A stretch of DNA of 64,000 nucleotides from Sycon ciliatum (GCF_964019385.1 NC_088645.1:25278489-25342488); one strand, 5' to 3'. Shown: positions 1-11,381, numbered from the stretch's first letter. A program made the numbers and translations. The notes: generated by a model from the sequence alone, not told the origin.

Positions 1-552
1 TTTGCTCTTTCCACTTCCTAAAGATGGATGTGCTGCCTGCTGGAGACTCTCCTATCTCTCGTAATATCTTCTGAAGCCACGTGAGACGACGGTAGCGGAG
101 ATTAGCGAACGAAATAATGTCGTATGTTTTGAAATGTTTGCTGAACATTTCTCAGGAGAGATGGCATGTATGAACGTAGGCCATGTGAACTCAACCAGCA
201 AGCTAACCCATGAACAAATGCTTTCCTTGCAGACGTGCATGTGTCTATCCAATCTACACAAAGAGATCATTCCATGCCCTCACTGAATTTTATATATTTG
301 TCCATACACTTCATCTACATGTTGTCTCTATGGAGAAGGGTAGTGTTCATTTCAAATGAGGAAATTGTGGGCAATAGATGCTTTCCTCTGGTACAATTCT
401 GTCGGCCTGATGTTCTCTCTGTAGCTTCATGGGTAGACTACTAACAAACAGTTCACGGCGCTAACAGCGTTGAATACAGCACTTCTTTCACTTCGTGAAT
501 ACATTCAATAAGATAACTGAAAATGATACTTAAGGCTAAAATCAAAATTTCA
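1..552. other. unassigned sequence at window start
   Basis: No exon with consistent splice borders, no inverted repeat and no recognisable protein similarity were found on either strand. The open frames here are short and show no domain motif. Confidence 0.4.
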
Positions 553-1026
553 CCAGTTGTAGTCTTCGGGGTGCTGAGTCGAATGGTCTTGGTCCGAGAA
601 AGCTGAGACGCTCCCTTCCTACTTGAATCCCAATCGAACTCGCGCACTTCCACCGAAACTGGGTGACTGCGCCCTACTAGATGGGGATTTGTATGCAAAA
701 TGTCACTAAAAGCGCCATTTCGTTCTTATAAAAGCACGGATGACCGCGATTGGCCCATATGCTGTAATCTTTCGGACGCTGAGTCAACTGATTTTGGTCC
801 GAAAAGGCTGCGATGCAGCGTTCCTCCTTTATTCCCAATCCGTGCTTTTATAAGAACGGAATGGCGCTTTTAGTGACATTTTGCATATAAATCCCCATCT
901 AGTAGGGCGCAGTCACCCAGTTTCGGTGGAAGTGCGCGAGTTCGATTGGGATTCAAGTAGGAAGGGAGCGTCTCAGCTTTCTCGGACCAAGACCACTCGA
1001 CTCAGCACCCCGAAAACTACAACTGG
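553..1026. mobile_element. fold-back (long inverted repeat) element
   Basis: The arms at 553-739 and 840-1026 are near-perfect reverse complements of about 187 bp, separated by a 100-bp loop. Only a few mismatches are visible, so the insertion is fairly young. The loop carries a diverged second copy of part of the arm (the block around 'gctgagtc' and 'ttggtccga'), so the element may have grown from an older unit. No coding capacity. I could not define a target-site duplication. It is a fold-back or MITE-type non-autonomous DNA element of unknown superfamily. Confidence 0.85.
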
Positions 1027-1149
1027 CCGGACTTGTGTTTTTGTGTGAAGAATCAACACAATTAGTTGAATTACATAGAACGAATCATCAGATACAGTAA
1101 TGATTATACAGAGTCTGTCACTCAGTAGGATCACTGCAGCAGTGCAGGT

Positions 1150-1630
1150 TCACTGGATGCGTGCCTCCGCTGCCACGACCACAGCAGGGGACTCAGGCAC
1201 GGCAGGAGCAAACATGCTCCTTGAGCCACTCAGGCACATACATGATAGCACCACAACGCACCAGGGCAAACCCAAGGCGGCAGCGCAGCAAGGAGATAAT
1301 CTGCGCGTATGGCTCCTTGCTTCTCTCAACCATGAGAGAGGCGATTCGCGTGAAAAGAGCGTTGGCATGTTTGCCATAGCCACCAGAGGCAGAAAGCACA
1401 ACGGGCACGAAGGAGGCATGCTCAACTTCGCTTACTCGCTCTTCGTACTTCCGGCGCTTTTCGTGGTCATGGCTTCTGTAGCTAGCAGCGAGGGAGGTAG
1501 CACGATTCGAAGACGCAAAAGGGTTGAACACCCTCAATAAAGGTGCCCTCGAATCGACCACCCCACACACCACTAGCCGCAACGTCCAGCCGAGCTTGCT
1601 CCTCCGTGACAGCTGGGGCCTGCGATGGCG
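1150..1630 (-). pseudogene. retroelement relic: C-terminal region of a LINE-like protein
   Basis: The minus strand encodes, across a frame break near 1540, a segment starting with ARLDVAASGVWGGRFE and continuing RVFNPFASSNRATSL, EKRRKYEERVSEVEHASF, VVLSASGGYGK and LLRCRLGFALVRC. From memory this pattern (WGGR, VFNP, EKRRxYEERVxEVEHA, LSATGG, LRCRLxFALLR) recurs at the C-terminus of reverse-transcriptase-type elements common in cnidarian and sponge genomes. The frame is broken and neither the polymerase core nor the end is present, so it is a dead fragment. A second fragment of the same family lies on the + strand at 20610-21430. Confidence 0.7.
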
Positions 1631-1820
1631 GACTTGTAGATCTACGAGTCGTCTTGTACACGTCCGTAGTTGACCTTGTGCACCGCGTACCGGGACTTGT
1701 ACTTTGTAGCTTCAAGTACAACAAGTAAGTTAGTTGTGCACGGGTCGCGTCGGTGCACCGCGCCGGTGCAGCAGGGGCGTAGGGGGGACGCGATGATAAC
1801 GAGGTGGAACGGCAAGACAT

Positions 1821-2213
1821 TAGGGACCTTTCGCACCCCGCGTACGGATACGAAACGAATGCTGATTCGTCACCTGGGTTCGAGGATTCGTCAGAGTCCC
1901 TGCGGAGAACTCGTTTTCACGAATGGAAGCCTCTTCATTCGTGGCACGCTCCGAATCCGTCAGGTACACATTTATTTGGGTAGGTACACATGTTTTGCAA
2001 GGTACACATTTTTCCCTTGATTCCATGATCCATGCACGTGTGCGTGTAAAAACCCGTACGCCAAGCTACCGGCGCCCGCGGCCGTATTCGTAGTTGCCAT
2101 GCACATTTGCATGACGACTTGCGAAACCTGAAATCTGTTTTCAACGAAACGATTACGAGCCGAATCAAACTTTCGTTTCGCATTCGTTTCGTAGCAAATG
2201 CGAAAGGTCCCTA
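1821..2213. mobile_element. MITE with TAGGGACCTTTCGCA ends
   Basis: The terminal inverted repeats are TAGGGACCTTTCGCA at 1821 and its complement ending at 2213. Sub-terminal sequence is also partly complementary ('cgaaacgaatgc' versus 'gcattcgtttcg'). The TAGGG terminus recalls hAT elements, but I see no convincing 8-bp duplication at the flanks, so the superfamily is left open. No coding capacity. Confidence 0.65.
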
Positions 2214-3273
2214 GTAACGAGTCACATGGCTGCTGTTGTCATTCTATCACTTTTGGCGGGGAAGTTTTGCTGCTCTCGACTCTATTTCCGTAAATGGCTC
2301 ATTCTGGATGTATTCGTCATCGGTTGGTGCTTATATGACGCACACGTTTCAGTAGGCTCTATCTACTCAGCTACAGACGCATTGCACAGCAATTTTTCTT
2401 CCAGCTACATGTAGCTGCCTGCTGATCCTGGCCTGCTGTTGAGTTCGGCTTGCGCCATTGCGGACTTGACCAATCGAGTGCCGGAATCATGCATGCTGGG
2501 AAGAACCATTTTCCCTGGCCCTCCTGCATCGTGCGGGCAGCCATTTTTTGGCACCCTGTACGAGACTGGTCTACCTGGTCTTGTTGTGTCGTTTGTCAGG
2601 GCCTACGATAGTACAACATAGTACTCAGTGATAGTAGTACCATTCCCTATGCGCTATGCCAGCTACTACTAGTACTACAGTTCGTAGACCTACGGTACGA
2701 CAACCGAGTGATCTTCGGCCATTACCAAAACTTGAAAAAGTTACTTCCGCAAAGTTCGCTGCCACGAGAATAGGAAAAGGACAGAGTCTGCTGTTGTTCT
2801 CCGATAGAAAGGCCCGTTCCTACTCCAGGACTGAGCGCGGGAGTCCCAACTAACTGTTACTTGTGACACAGGTAAGGATTGTGATCTGTTTTTGAAAGCA
2901 GCAGTACTGGTTGAGAAGTATGGTCATCGCCAGAATGTTAGAGCATGACCCGAACTGAACCTGTCCAGATAAGGAATGGGTTCACTCACAACGCGCAAAG
3001 AATACCCCGGTCTGGATAAAACAATGTGTTCCTGAAGCACTGTTGTCGTATTGTAGTCTTTGCCAAAACGAGATTTCGTACTGTACGACGGACTAAACTG
3101 AACTGCTGCAGTCACTTCAAGTTACGTTATCGTAAAGTTAGTTGTATGATCATGAGGACTACTATAGAACGGCTAATTTTGGCGGGTAAAAGTCTTTGCG
3201 TTTTCTGAATCTGGACCAATTCACGATGAAATATTTTAGCGATCCGAGTTTCAGACTTGAAGAAGAAGGATGG
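2214..3273. other. unassigned stretch
   Basis: No supported exon, RNA gene or clear inverted repeat. Open frames are short and without domain signatures. Several short palindromic patches of the kind common across the window are present. Confidence 0.35.
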
Positions 3274-3280
3274 CTAATAC

Positions 3281-3588
3281 CAAGAGTAGATAAACAAGAG
3301 TGTGCAACTCCGGATCTCTCCTGCACAATCTGCAGATACCCCGCCCGCGCCCACGGCGGAATTTTTTGTTTACGTCACCTTTTTTCAGAGAAATGCGGAT
3401 TCTGCCGCAGAGCAGTGTGAGAGCACGTGCTGGGCACCGACCTTGTAGTGTAAAGCCCAGCCAAGTGCACGAGTGAAAACTCTCCAAAAGGCTCGCAGCG
3501 CGTGCGTCGTCGAAAAGATTACGTCAACAAAAAATTCCGCCGTGGCCAACCCATCCGCGAGTTGCACACTCTTGTTTATCTACTCTTG
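3281..3588. mobile_element. MITE, CAAGAGT family, 7-bp target duplication
   Basis: The ends are CAAGAGTAGATAAACAAGAG and its complement, about 31 bp each, reading into 'tgtgcaactc'. A second inverted pair lies inside (around 3354 and 3518-3544, 'cggaattttttgtttacgtc' and complement). The flanks are the direct repeat ctaatac at 3274-3280 and 3589-3595. The right duplication also serves as the left duplication of the next element, so two related elements sit back to back. No coding capacity. Confidence 0.85.
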
Positions 3589-3595
3589 CTAATAC

Positions 3596-4261
3596 CAAGA
3601 GTACATAACCCCCCAGAGTGTGCAACGCCTGATCCAGCTCTGCATAGGGTCTTGGTCGAGCGGAATCAGATCTTTGCGTCATAATTAGGGCTCAAACGGT
3701 CACGGTTTTACCCCTGACGGTTAACTGCTATAAGCCACGGCAATCCTGCGGACTCTTTTTTAACCGAATATTTGACTATACTCATTCGAAAAATGTACCC
3801 TATTCAGTACAACGCACACTTGTACATTCTCTTGCATGCTCATTCATACATACTCTCACACCAAGAGACCAGATATGACCGAGTTGACAGCCCAGAAATT
3901 GCGTACGCGTGTGACAGCCCGCGAAAGTGCACAATTTGCAACGACCTGATACTTGAAAAATCGACTGAAAAGTTACTGCGTAACCGTTATCTTTATCGGT
4001 TAACCGTTAATTCTTCGTAACCGGTCTGCAACCGGTTAATCGGACTAATCGTTTGAGCCCTAGTCATAATACCGTACACATCTGAGGGGAACCCGGGGAG
4101 TCGCGGGTACTCTTGGATCAAAAACAATGGTGCCCTGCCTCGAGACCGGCCTTGTGCTGGTGTGGAGTGTACGCATGACATCAGAAGATCCGATTCCGCT
4201 CGACCAAGACCCTATGCAGAGCTGGATCGGCGTTGCACACTCTGGGGGTTATGCACTCTTG
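3596..4261. mobile_element. MITE, CAAGAGT family, interrupted by a hAT-like MITE
   Basis: The ends start CAAGAGTACATAACCCCCCA and finish with the near-complement before 4261. It is flanked by ctaatac on both sides (3589-3595 and 4262-4268). Bases 3686-4062 are a later insertion. With that removed, the element matches the uninterrupted copy at 38474-38758 over nearly its full length. The elements at 3281 and here share one duplication, giving three ctaatac copies in a row. Confidence 0.85.
3686..4062. mobile_element. hAT-like MITE with 8-bp target duplication
   Basis: The terminal repeats are TAGGGCTCAAACG and its complement (13 bp). The flanks are a perfect 8-bp duplication gtcataat at 3678-3685 and 4063-4070. 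The element is 377 bp with no open frame. The pre-insertion site is visible in the related element at 38556-38563, where gtcataat occurs once. An 8-bp duplication and TAGGG-type ends are characteristic of the hAT superfamily (established knowledge). Confidence 0.9.
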
Positions 4262-4618
4262 CTAATACTGTACTGTACTTGCAAAATTTCGATTAGCGCT
4301 GCAAAACGTTACCGAAAATACTCCTTTCTCTAAAGTCGCTAAAATATCACCGTCACTAAAATTATCCCGTTTTACAGTATCGTTTTTCTTGAGTAGGTTG
4401 ACCCAAGGCTGCCAGCCCATCGGCCATCAAAGCCGCAAAGGGGTGCAATGCTCCTTGCACACAATAATAAAATTATACTTATAATCAGTTCAGGCGCTGG
4501 CGCGAAGGTGGTCAAGGCAGCCCATGTGTCTGCACATCCACGTTTGTGCTGCAACAGACTGTTGATATGCGACATGCACAGGCCAATGGGAAATACATCT
4601 CAAAATCGCATTATTTAT

Positions 4619-5019
4619 TACCGTAAAATCCCGCCAGAGCGCCCCTACCTCCTCGACGCTTCAGGTGGGGAGGGGCGGATGGGTGAGTCCTACTTGCCGC
4701 ATTCAGTACTACATGAAAAGTACTCACCCTACGAAAACTGTTCGTGCATCTCGTACGCCGACCAAAGGTCAAGAGCCAGGAGTCGTACAGACCCATCAAA
4801 ACTCAGGGTTTGTGCGATCCCTGGCCAAGAGGTTGGGCACTGTTGCGTACATTTCCAACGGGGTTGAGCAATGAGCACGCGTCTGCAGTACAGTACGGCA
4901 TTACAGACTGTGACAGAGTCATACGAGGATACAATCAATCACGTCCCTGACAAGAAGTCAGGGAGGGCCTCGAGGGGCGGATAGGAGAGACGGGGCGCTC
5001 TGGAGGGATTTTACAGTAT
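4619..5019. mobile_element. MITE with TACCGTAAAATCCCGCC ends, copy 1
   Basis: The ends are TACCGTAAAATCCCGCCAGA and a near-complement finishing 'gggattttacagta'. Internal sequence includes a palindrome around 'tccctgacaagaagtcaggga'. A second, clearly homologous full copy lies at 10869-11249, and a stub of the left end at 12102-12130. No protein is encoded. Confidence 0.85.
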
Positions 5020-5060
5020 TAGTAAGATACAACGTGAGGAAAAAATTGGAGGCGTATCCA

Positions 5061-5228
5061 ATTTCGAAAGAAAATGTGTCAGCACCGACGCAATCCACAC
5101 AGTCAAGTAAAACCAATCTAGTAACGGAATGTTTTCGTTCCCTTCTCATCATGGGTAAGTTCGGTTACTAAATTGGCTTTACTTGACAGCGTGGATTGCG
5201 TCGGTGCCGACACCTTTTCTTTCGAAAT
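5061..5228. mobile_element. small fold-back element
   Basis: The left arm from 5061 ('atttcgaaagaaaatgtgtc', then 'caccgacgcaatccac' and 'cagtcaagtaaaacc') pairs with the right arm ending at 5228. The loop is centred near 5140. Arms are about 70 bp with small bulges. Non-coding. Confidence 0.75.
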
Positions 5229-5722
5229 AAGATAAATGTGCTGTCATGCTGTATTCATGCATCTACACACAACAACAAGGAACAGCGTTTTGGATCTGAG
5301 AACGGTTTTCTTGTGGCAATAGAGAGGTTCCGCACTACGTAAATTTGAGCAACTTTACGTTAGTGGGCGGAAAAAACCCGTGAATTCGCGAGTGTGCACT
5401 CCACTTACGGAAAGTTGTCTACGTAGAGTACGTAGATAGGGCTCTGATAACGTAGCTGGTCCGTAAGTGGATTGGGGTACACATTTTATGACTCTCTCCC
5501 CATGCCGATCTGGTCGTACACTGCCGCTTTCGGAGTTGCCAAGGGCAGCTACGTGATTTGAAACCTCCGTATGGCGGAACACAAATGCGCATGCAGTTTA
5601 CGTAAAACTTTCCGTATATCGACTACGTTTATAGGAACCTCTCTAATCATCAGTTAGAATACGTCACTGAATGATGAACAAAGAATTCCCGTCGACTCTA
5701 AGCGTTACATCTCAAAATCGTA

Positions 5723-5898
5723 GTACTGTAATTTCACAGATTTTCGGTGTACTTTTATTTTCCGTGCTTTCGGTGCATCTGTTTCATACCTAAAATTTAA
5801 ATACACCGAACAAACACCAACGCACGTAATCCAACAGGGAACTGCTTCACCTAACCTGGCCTTTTGCCCTCATACCGAAAATTTCTGAAATTAGAGTA
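5723..5898 (+). mobile_element. MITE with GTACTGTAATTTCAC ends, copy 1
   Basis: The terminal repeats read gtactgtaatttcacag and the complement of 'ctgaaattagagta'. The interior carries repeated 'ttttcggt' boxes. The same element occurs at 41273-41487 in the same orientation and at 58495-58710 inverted. Non-coding. Confidence 0.75.
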
Positions 5899-6340
5899 AT
5901 TATTATTTGTAGGAAAATTGGTTGCTCCTCACACCAGAGCTCGTGCTTCTCCGCCGGATTTTCTTGACACTTGACTGACTCAAGACTGCCCGACCCAGAG
6001 GAGCAAGCGAGACGTCCATCGAACCATTGACTCTGCAAACCTGCAAGACCGCACCACTCCCTGCTCAATACACAGTGTATCGTGGGAATTCACCCCTCAT
6101 CGGTTGAGCTTTGCTGACTATCACGGTTAAAAAAAAGATCTGTAATTACTTATCGGAAAAAAAACCTGGAAATGATTGCATAATATCAAGACTGGTGACA
6201 AACCATGGAAGAACATGTTGATCTCAATGGTAGACCAGCCGAAGCTCCACACAATCATGCATTTTGAATGTGGAATGGCCGGTTTCGGGACGTGTTTGCT
6301 CAGAGAGCTGAATATTGCAGGCTCCGCGGACCAACGCAAT
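5899..6340. other. unassigned stretch
   Basis: No exon with splice borders and no recognisable repeat beyond low-complexity patches. The 132-residue minus-strand open frame that crosses it also runs through the tRNA-like repeat next door and has no domain signature. Confidence 0.35.
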
Positions 6341-6450
6341 TTTTTCTTTAATTTCAGCCAGTCCGCGGGGCTCGAACCCGCGACTTCTCGAGTTACAGGC
6401 ACGTGTAGTATACAATGTACTACCGGGGGAGCTCCCAAGGCAATTTGATT
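6340..6450 (-). repeat. tRNA-derived SINE-like segment
   Basis: The complement carries a B-box (GCGGGTTCGAGCCCCGC) preceded by an anticodon-arm-like stretch (GCCTGTAACTCGAG) and an A-box-like block (GTAGTACATTG). No proper acceptor stem forms around it, so it is not a functional tRNA. It is best explained as the head of a tRNA-derived SINE or a decayed tRNA gene. Confidence 0.5.
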
Positions 6451-6470
6451 CAGTGCACTAAGACTACATG

Positions 6471-8100
6471 TGTAGCGGGCCGCAGTCTCTCGGAGGCAAA
6501 AATACAAGGGTTTCAGTGAACACACTGTTGTTTATTAATCGACCGAGATTAGAAGACACTGGTGGCATGCATGGTCGCGTCGGAATAACCTCGACGAAAG
6601 GAGATAGGCAGAATGGATGACTTCCATTCTTGAACAGCCTCGTGAACAGCCTCGGTTGATATCCGGATGCAAAGAAGGCAACTGACATTGAAGTACTGGC
6701 TGGCGCGCAGGAGCAGATCACAGGACTAAGAGGCGGTGGGAACATTGAACATTATAGTAGATCGCGAATTAGAGCGTCAACGGGAATATGGCAAATAATA
6801 TCGGAAATGATAACGTTTGGAAGAGACAGAAGAATGAACTGATAAACAAATCATAAAGTAGCAGCACACCAGGTTCACACGATCTCACGGGGTCTAATGG
6901 GTAAAGAACCGTCCTCCAAATAGGACCTGAAAACCACAGCACACTTGCTGCACAACCCTGGCACAACCCGCCAGGAACATCGCAGTTCAAAAGCGAACTG
7001 AATACACTATAAGGGGCATTGTCACACACATTGTCCCAGGTTAGCTGGGTAGACCGTGGCTCACCATGATCGGCCGCCTACCGAACTAAACTGGATTCAC
7101 TCACTCGCGTAAAGGAAGACTGAAGAGAACAGGAAGACTGAAGGAAGGCAGGAAAGAAAATGTCATATCGGGAATTAACTTACGTTGGGCATGGAGCTTG
7201 ATCGGGAGGGACGCTGTCTGTCATCATTTCTGGCTATTAATGGACGTGGCGGGCAGCCGTAGGAGCGGCGGCTGGTGCAGCAGGCTGGGCCATGCTGGTC
7301 GTACGTAACTAGAAAATAATTTACCGCTCACTTGGCGTCGAGTTGCGGGCCGTGCTAGCGCTTGTATCATTACTACCAGGAAACAGACTGTCGCCTGATG
7401 TTGCCATGGACACAGCACACGTTGTCTTTCGCGTAAGTCCACCAAACTCATCCTCGAAAACTTTCCTCTCGTCAACAACAAGCGAGTCCAGGTCAATCCA
7501 CAAAGCATTCAAGTCTCGCTTCTCCACATCAACAATAAAAAGTCCGAAGGAGAATGCTACGCCAGAAGTAGTCCGCAGAGGCCGATCACTGCCGGTCTCC
7601 GAACCACCAGGTGTGCATACCCCACGAACACCCGGTCGGCGAAATCGCGCAGCTGTTGGCGCGGGTAACGCATCTTGAAGGACGGTCGGTGGGTAGAGTC
7701 TTCTTACTGCCGCAATGCTATGCTATGTGCGCCACCAATTTTTGTAGCGCCATTGCTACCAATGTAAAAACAGGTGGGGTCGAATCTGACAAAGTTAACT
7801 TTATCACCGCTGCCACCAATTTTGTAGCGGGCGGCAGTCTCTCGGAGGCAAAATACAAGGGTCTCAGTGAACACACTGTTGTTTATTAAAAACTGAACTG
7901 AACTGAAATGAACGTAAATTAACTGGCATGAAAAGAATTGTGAGCAGCAGCTTTTATACACAGGCAGACTCCGTACGCTAATGTCTGGGGATACGCTAAC
8001 GTACGGGGATACACTAACGTACGGGGATACGCGGAATGTACGCTATATGCTATACGCTAAACACTAATGTCGCTATACGCTGTGAAAGCGTGCCAACGGT
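6471..8100 (-). mobile_element. degraded LTR retroelement, minus strand
   Basis: On the minus strand a putative LTR runs from about 8100 (edge uncertain) to 7823. It contains TATAAAAG (about 7950), an AATAAA signal (about 7885), a U5 with 'gagagactgc', and ends CGCTACA. It is followed by TGGTGGCAGCGG (complement at 7808-7819), which matches the 3' end of tRNA-Leu as a primer site. A gag-like open frame (residues DLNALWIDLDSLVVDE, 7321-7527) follows. A second copy of the R-U5 segment lies at 6471-6540 and may be the other LTR. U3 regions differ and no polymerase is present, so the element is truncated or non-autonomous. The U3 holds short tandem repeats of 'acgctaacgtacggggat' type. Confidence 0.55.
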
Positions 8101-8237
8101 ACACATGCTTGAGGTTGGTGTGGAGGAGGAAGTGGCATTCAGCCGCTAAGATGTTATTGAGTGTTATTGAGTGTGCTGCATGCTTTGTGATTCCATAGCA
8201 GTGATTGCTGTGGTAAATCAGTCTGGTTTCTCATTGG

Positions 8238-8238
<1 letters not shown>

Positions 8239-8270
<32 letters not shown>

Positions 8271-8417
8271 TTGTGTGTGTGTGTGTGTGTGTATTTGTGT
8301 ATTTGTGTGTATTTGTGTATTTGTGTGTGTGTGTGTGTGAGTGTGTGTGTGTATTTGTGTGTGTGTGTGTGTGTATTTGTGTATTTGTGTGTGTGTGTGA
8401 GTGTGTGTGTGTGTATA

Positions 8418-8454
<37 letters not shown>

Positions 8455-8530
8455 TTGTGTGTGTGTGTATTTGTGTGTGTGTGTGTGTATGTGTGTGTTT
8501 ATTTGTGTGTGAGTGTGTATTTGTGTGTGT

Positions 8531-8565
<35 letters not shown>

Positions 8566-8585
8566 TTGTGTGTGTGTGTGTGTGT
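8239..8585. repeat. (TG)n microsatellite with TATTTGTG interruptions
   Basis: About 350 bp of TG dinucleotides, broken regularly by 'atttgtg' and 'gagtg' units. Poly-Cys-Val open frames on + and His-Thr frames on - are artefacts of the repeat. Confidence 0.97.
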
Positions 8586-9640
8586 ACTCCAGATTCAGCA
8601 TCAGGCAGTGCTATTTGCCGTGTGGTAATCTCGAGTACAAGATGGAAGTCCCACACACGAAAATATTGCCTCTCTGTAAGCCTTTCTGTTCTTACTTGTA
8701 CAGTAGGTATCGGTTATAGCGTGGGTGTTTGAAAAACGACTTTCTATTCTTATTTCCGATATTTCTTACACACGATAAATCAAGTGTGGCATATCATATG
8801 CATGTGCGCAGGGGCAGGAAGATCATCGTACATGCAACGCAGTACTTCTGTGCATGTGGCTGTTCATAGTCCCATAAGCTTACATGTGGCTACGCAAAAT
8901 GAGTTACATGGCCACAACAGTTGAATCTGCAGCACTACGACGCAACGATCGTACGAGAGTCACATCAGAACGGATGTTATTAGTACAGGCGATGCACTTT
9001 GTACTAATCTGGCATGTTTCGCTACACAAAGTCCATTCTTAGGACCGATATATTCTACTATGGGATAAAATTGCTTGCAAGAATAAATGTGCACTTGAAA
9101 TCCATGTTATGATTATGAAAACATGAGGGTTCATTCTTGTAGGCAGTATATTCTTTTACACGACCATGCTATAACCGATACGCACTGTACAGGTACAATC
9201 AATGACAATTTGGTGCAGATGTGTTGAGGGCAGCATTCGCATACAGTACTGCCGGGCGCGAGAAGAACTGGGGGTCAGGGTTCTAGCCTAGCCCGTTCTA
9301 ATTTTTAGCGAACACAGCAGCTTCGTTCTTGTTCGATGGGACAGTCTTTATAATTATGTACATTTATACAGAGTTACACGTCCGAGTGAACATTATAGTG
9401 TACATTACTGTTTTTGTTCTTATCTGTAAAAATCCAGCCTAGACTGGTCTTAAAAATTGGTGAAATTCTAGCCTGGCCGTTCTCTTGGCGGCCCGTTCTT
9501 CGGCGCCCAACTGTACGGTACTCGACTAACAAACTGCACGTTGAATAGTGCATTCAATTCAGTGGACTTGTCTGCAGCTTTCAAGTGAAGCCAGGCTCCT
9601 CTGTTATCTGTTTTCATTGTATTAGTGCATCTAGCTCACT
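8586..9640. other. unassigned stretch
   Basis: About 1 kb without a supported exon, RNA gene or inverted-repeat element. Moderate GC and short open frames only. Confidence 0.35.
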
Positions 9641-9899
9641 ATGAAGCCGAGACCTTGGGTCGGCCGTGTGCTCTACGGTCCATTCAAAAAGATTAACAAT
9701 CAGGTTTTGGTCTATAAAAAGTATGAAGATAAGGGAAAATCAGACAACAAAGTGCATAGAAGGGCTTGTGAGGGCACGGTAAATTGTTCTGCGAATGTTC
9801 CAGAACAATTGGACCAGCGAGAGTTAGAATTTTGGCCAGGTTTCTGGCCTTTTCCCATGGTTTGCAAATTTGCCCTGGAAGCCAGTGGCGCTTTTATCA

Positions 9900-10010
9900 A
9901 AACCCGCGATTTATTTTTGCCTTTTGGGCTTTGTGGTAATGAACTGTCTGCTGACCATAAAGTTGTGGGTTCAAATCCCAACCTATCTTCAACTCAAACT
10001 TTTTTCATTG
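9900..10010 (+). repeat. tRNA-derived SINE-like segment
   Basis: Around 9960-9985 a B-box (GGGTTCAAATCCCAAC) follows a stretch resembling an anticodon arm (GTCTGCTGACCATAAAG). No complete cloverleaf can be drawn, so a SINE or tRNA pseudogene is more likely than a working tRNA. The complementary reading GFEPTTLWSAD is the spurious peptide commonly annotated from such repeats. Confidence 0.45.
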
Positions 10011-10371
10011 TTTTGGTGAACAAGTCAAAGAAGGTGGCTGCCCCAAACGACTTGATGTTGGAGCTCGCCCTTCCTGCCGACTGACTGGCACTTGACTGGC
10101 TCATGTCATATGAACATACATGTACACACAGCACTGAAACGGTGTGAGTGAGTAGAAGTCATTGCAGTGTGGCTACTTGTTGAGTAAACAAGTCGATTGA
10201 CTTCTTGTTGAGAATTATTTTAGTATTTCACGATCGTAAATTTATTTGAATTTAGGAGTCGGCGCAGTCTTCTATCAGCTTCCACAGGCGTTGCCTTTTC
10301 TCGAAATGTCGTTGAAGTCACCCGGATTGATGGCTTTGCCAAGTCATGGCCTGGAGAATGAGTCCGTGTTC

Positions 10372-10390
10372 ATGTCGCTCTCGTCACATG
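10372..10390 (+). CDS. gene A, tentative first coding exon
   Basis: ATG at 10372 followed by codons for S-L-S-S-H and one base, then a GTGAGA donor at 10391. It ends in phase 1, which is what the signal exon at 12521 needs (the split codon becomes Gly). In-frame ATGs also occur upstream (about 10309 and 10330). Genes B and C have 13-nt first exons, this one 19 nt, so it may be wrong. A transcript 5' end is required to settle it. Confidence 0.3.
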
Positions 10391-10868
10391 GTGAGAGTAA
10401 AATAATTGCATCTCAGGGACGCAGCTCAAAGAACCTATTTGGGCACAAGACAAATTGGGACTCGTGCCGCGCTTCAACACTCACCACAGTTTCTCTGTGA
10501 CACTCCACATCTATGCAAGCAAGAAGTTGCCTGTTCTAAACCAGACGTACATGTACCTATGTGCGTGAGTTGTCATTTTTTCATGCTTTCACGCGGAATA
10601 TTTCTTCGAGTTTGCGGCGAGTTTTTCCAGGCATCACATGCTGTGAAATGGCCAACTCCCCGGGTGATCGCCAGGATTGTTGCTTTTAAAATATTTTGAA
10701 ATGCACTGTAGGTCTCACCACCCTTTGACTCCTCAATTCTAACCAGATTGGAGTCCATGGGCACTTGTAACTTATAACTTTAAAAAGAAATAATGGAAAA
10801 AGGCACATGCTTGTTCATAGCCCTTTCCCCTCGGTTGAAAATAAGCTAGAAGTTTCAGTGTACAGTAG

Positions 10869-11249
10869 TACCGTGGAATTCCGCCAGAGCGTCCTACCTC
10901 CCTTTGAGTAGGTCCAGGTGGGGAGGGGCGGAGGGGTGAATCCTACTTACCGCATTCAGTACGACGTGAAAAGTGCTCGCCCTGTGAAAAATTGTTCGTG
11001 CATCTCGTACACCGACCAAAGGTCAAGAGCCAGGAGTCGTACAGGCCCATGAAAACTCTTTTGGTTTAGTGCGATCCCTGGTCAGGAGGGTGGGCACTGT
11101 TGCGTACATTTCCAACTGGGTCAAGCACGTGTCTGCAGTACGGTACACCATCACAGAGTCACACGAGGATACAATCAATCACTTCCCTGACAAGAAGTCA
11201 GGGAGGGGCGCATGGGAGAGACGGGACGCTCTGGCGGGATTTTACGGTA
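10869..11249. mobile_element. MITE with TACCGTAAAATCCCGCC ends, copy 2
   Basis: Homologous end to end with 4619-5019, including the internal block 'caaaggtcaagagccaggag' and the 'tccctgacaagaagtcaggga' palindrome. The left end is slightly altered ('taccgtggaattccgcc'). It lies within the tentative first intron of gene A. Confidence 0.85.
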
Positions 11250-11344
11250 CCATCGCATGTTGCTTATTCATGCAGCCGTCAATCATCCAGCGGTCGGCCA
11301 TCCAGCACTTACGCAAGAGTGCATAACCTCCAAGAGTGTGCACC

Positions 11345-11381
11345 CAGAGAGTAGTACAATATGGCATTGTACTACTCCCTG
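11345..11381. mobile_element. micro-palindrome, CAGRGAGT family
   Basis: A 37-bp hairpin beginning CAGAGAGTAGTACAAT and ending with the near-complement ATTGTACTACTCCCTG, with a 5-base loop. Flanks tgtgcacc and ggtgcaac agree at 6 of 8 positions, compatible with an aged 8-bp target duplication. It interrupts a short piece of the CAAGAGT MITE family. Confidence 0.5.

Noticed and set aside
1100..1540. 146-residue plus-strand frame
   Set aside because: It is the antisense shadow of the minus-strand retroelement relic at 1150-1630.
8171..8732. Long open frames of Cys-Val or His-Thr residues
   Set aside because: They are translations of the (TG)n/(CA)n microsatellite; the same applies to frames at 29964-30236, 30487-30992, 46953-47158 and 51700-52113 (outside the real exon).
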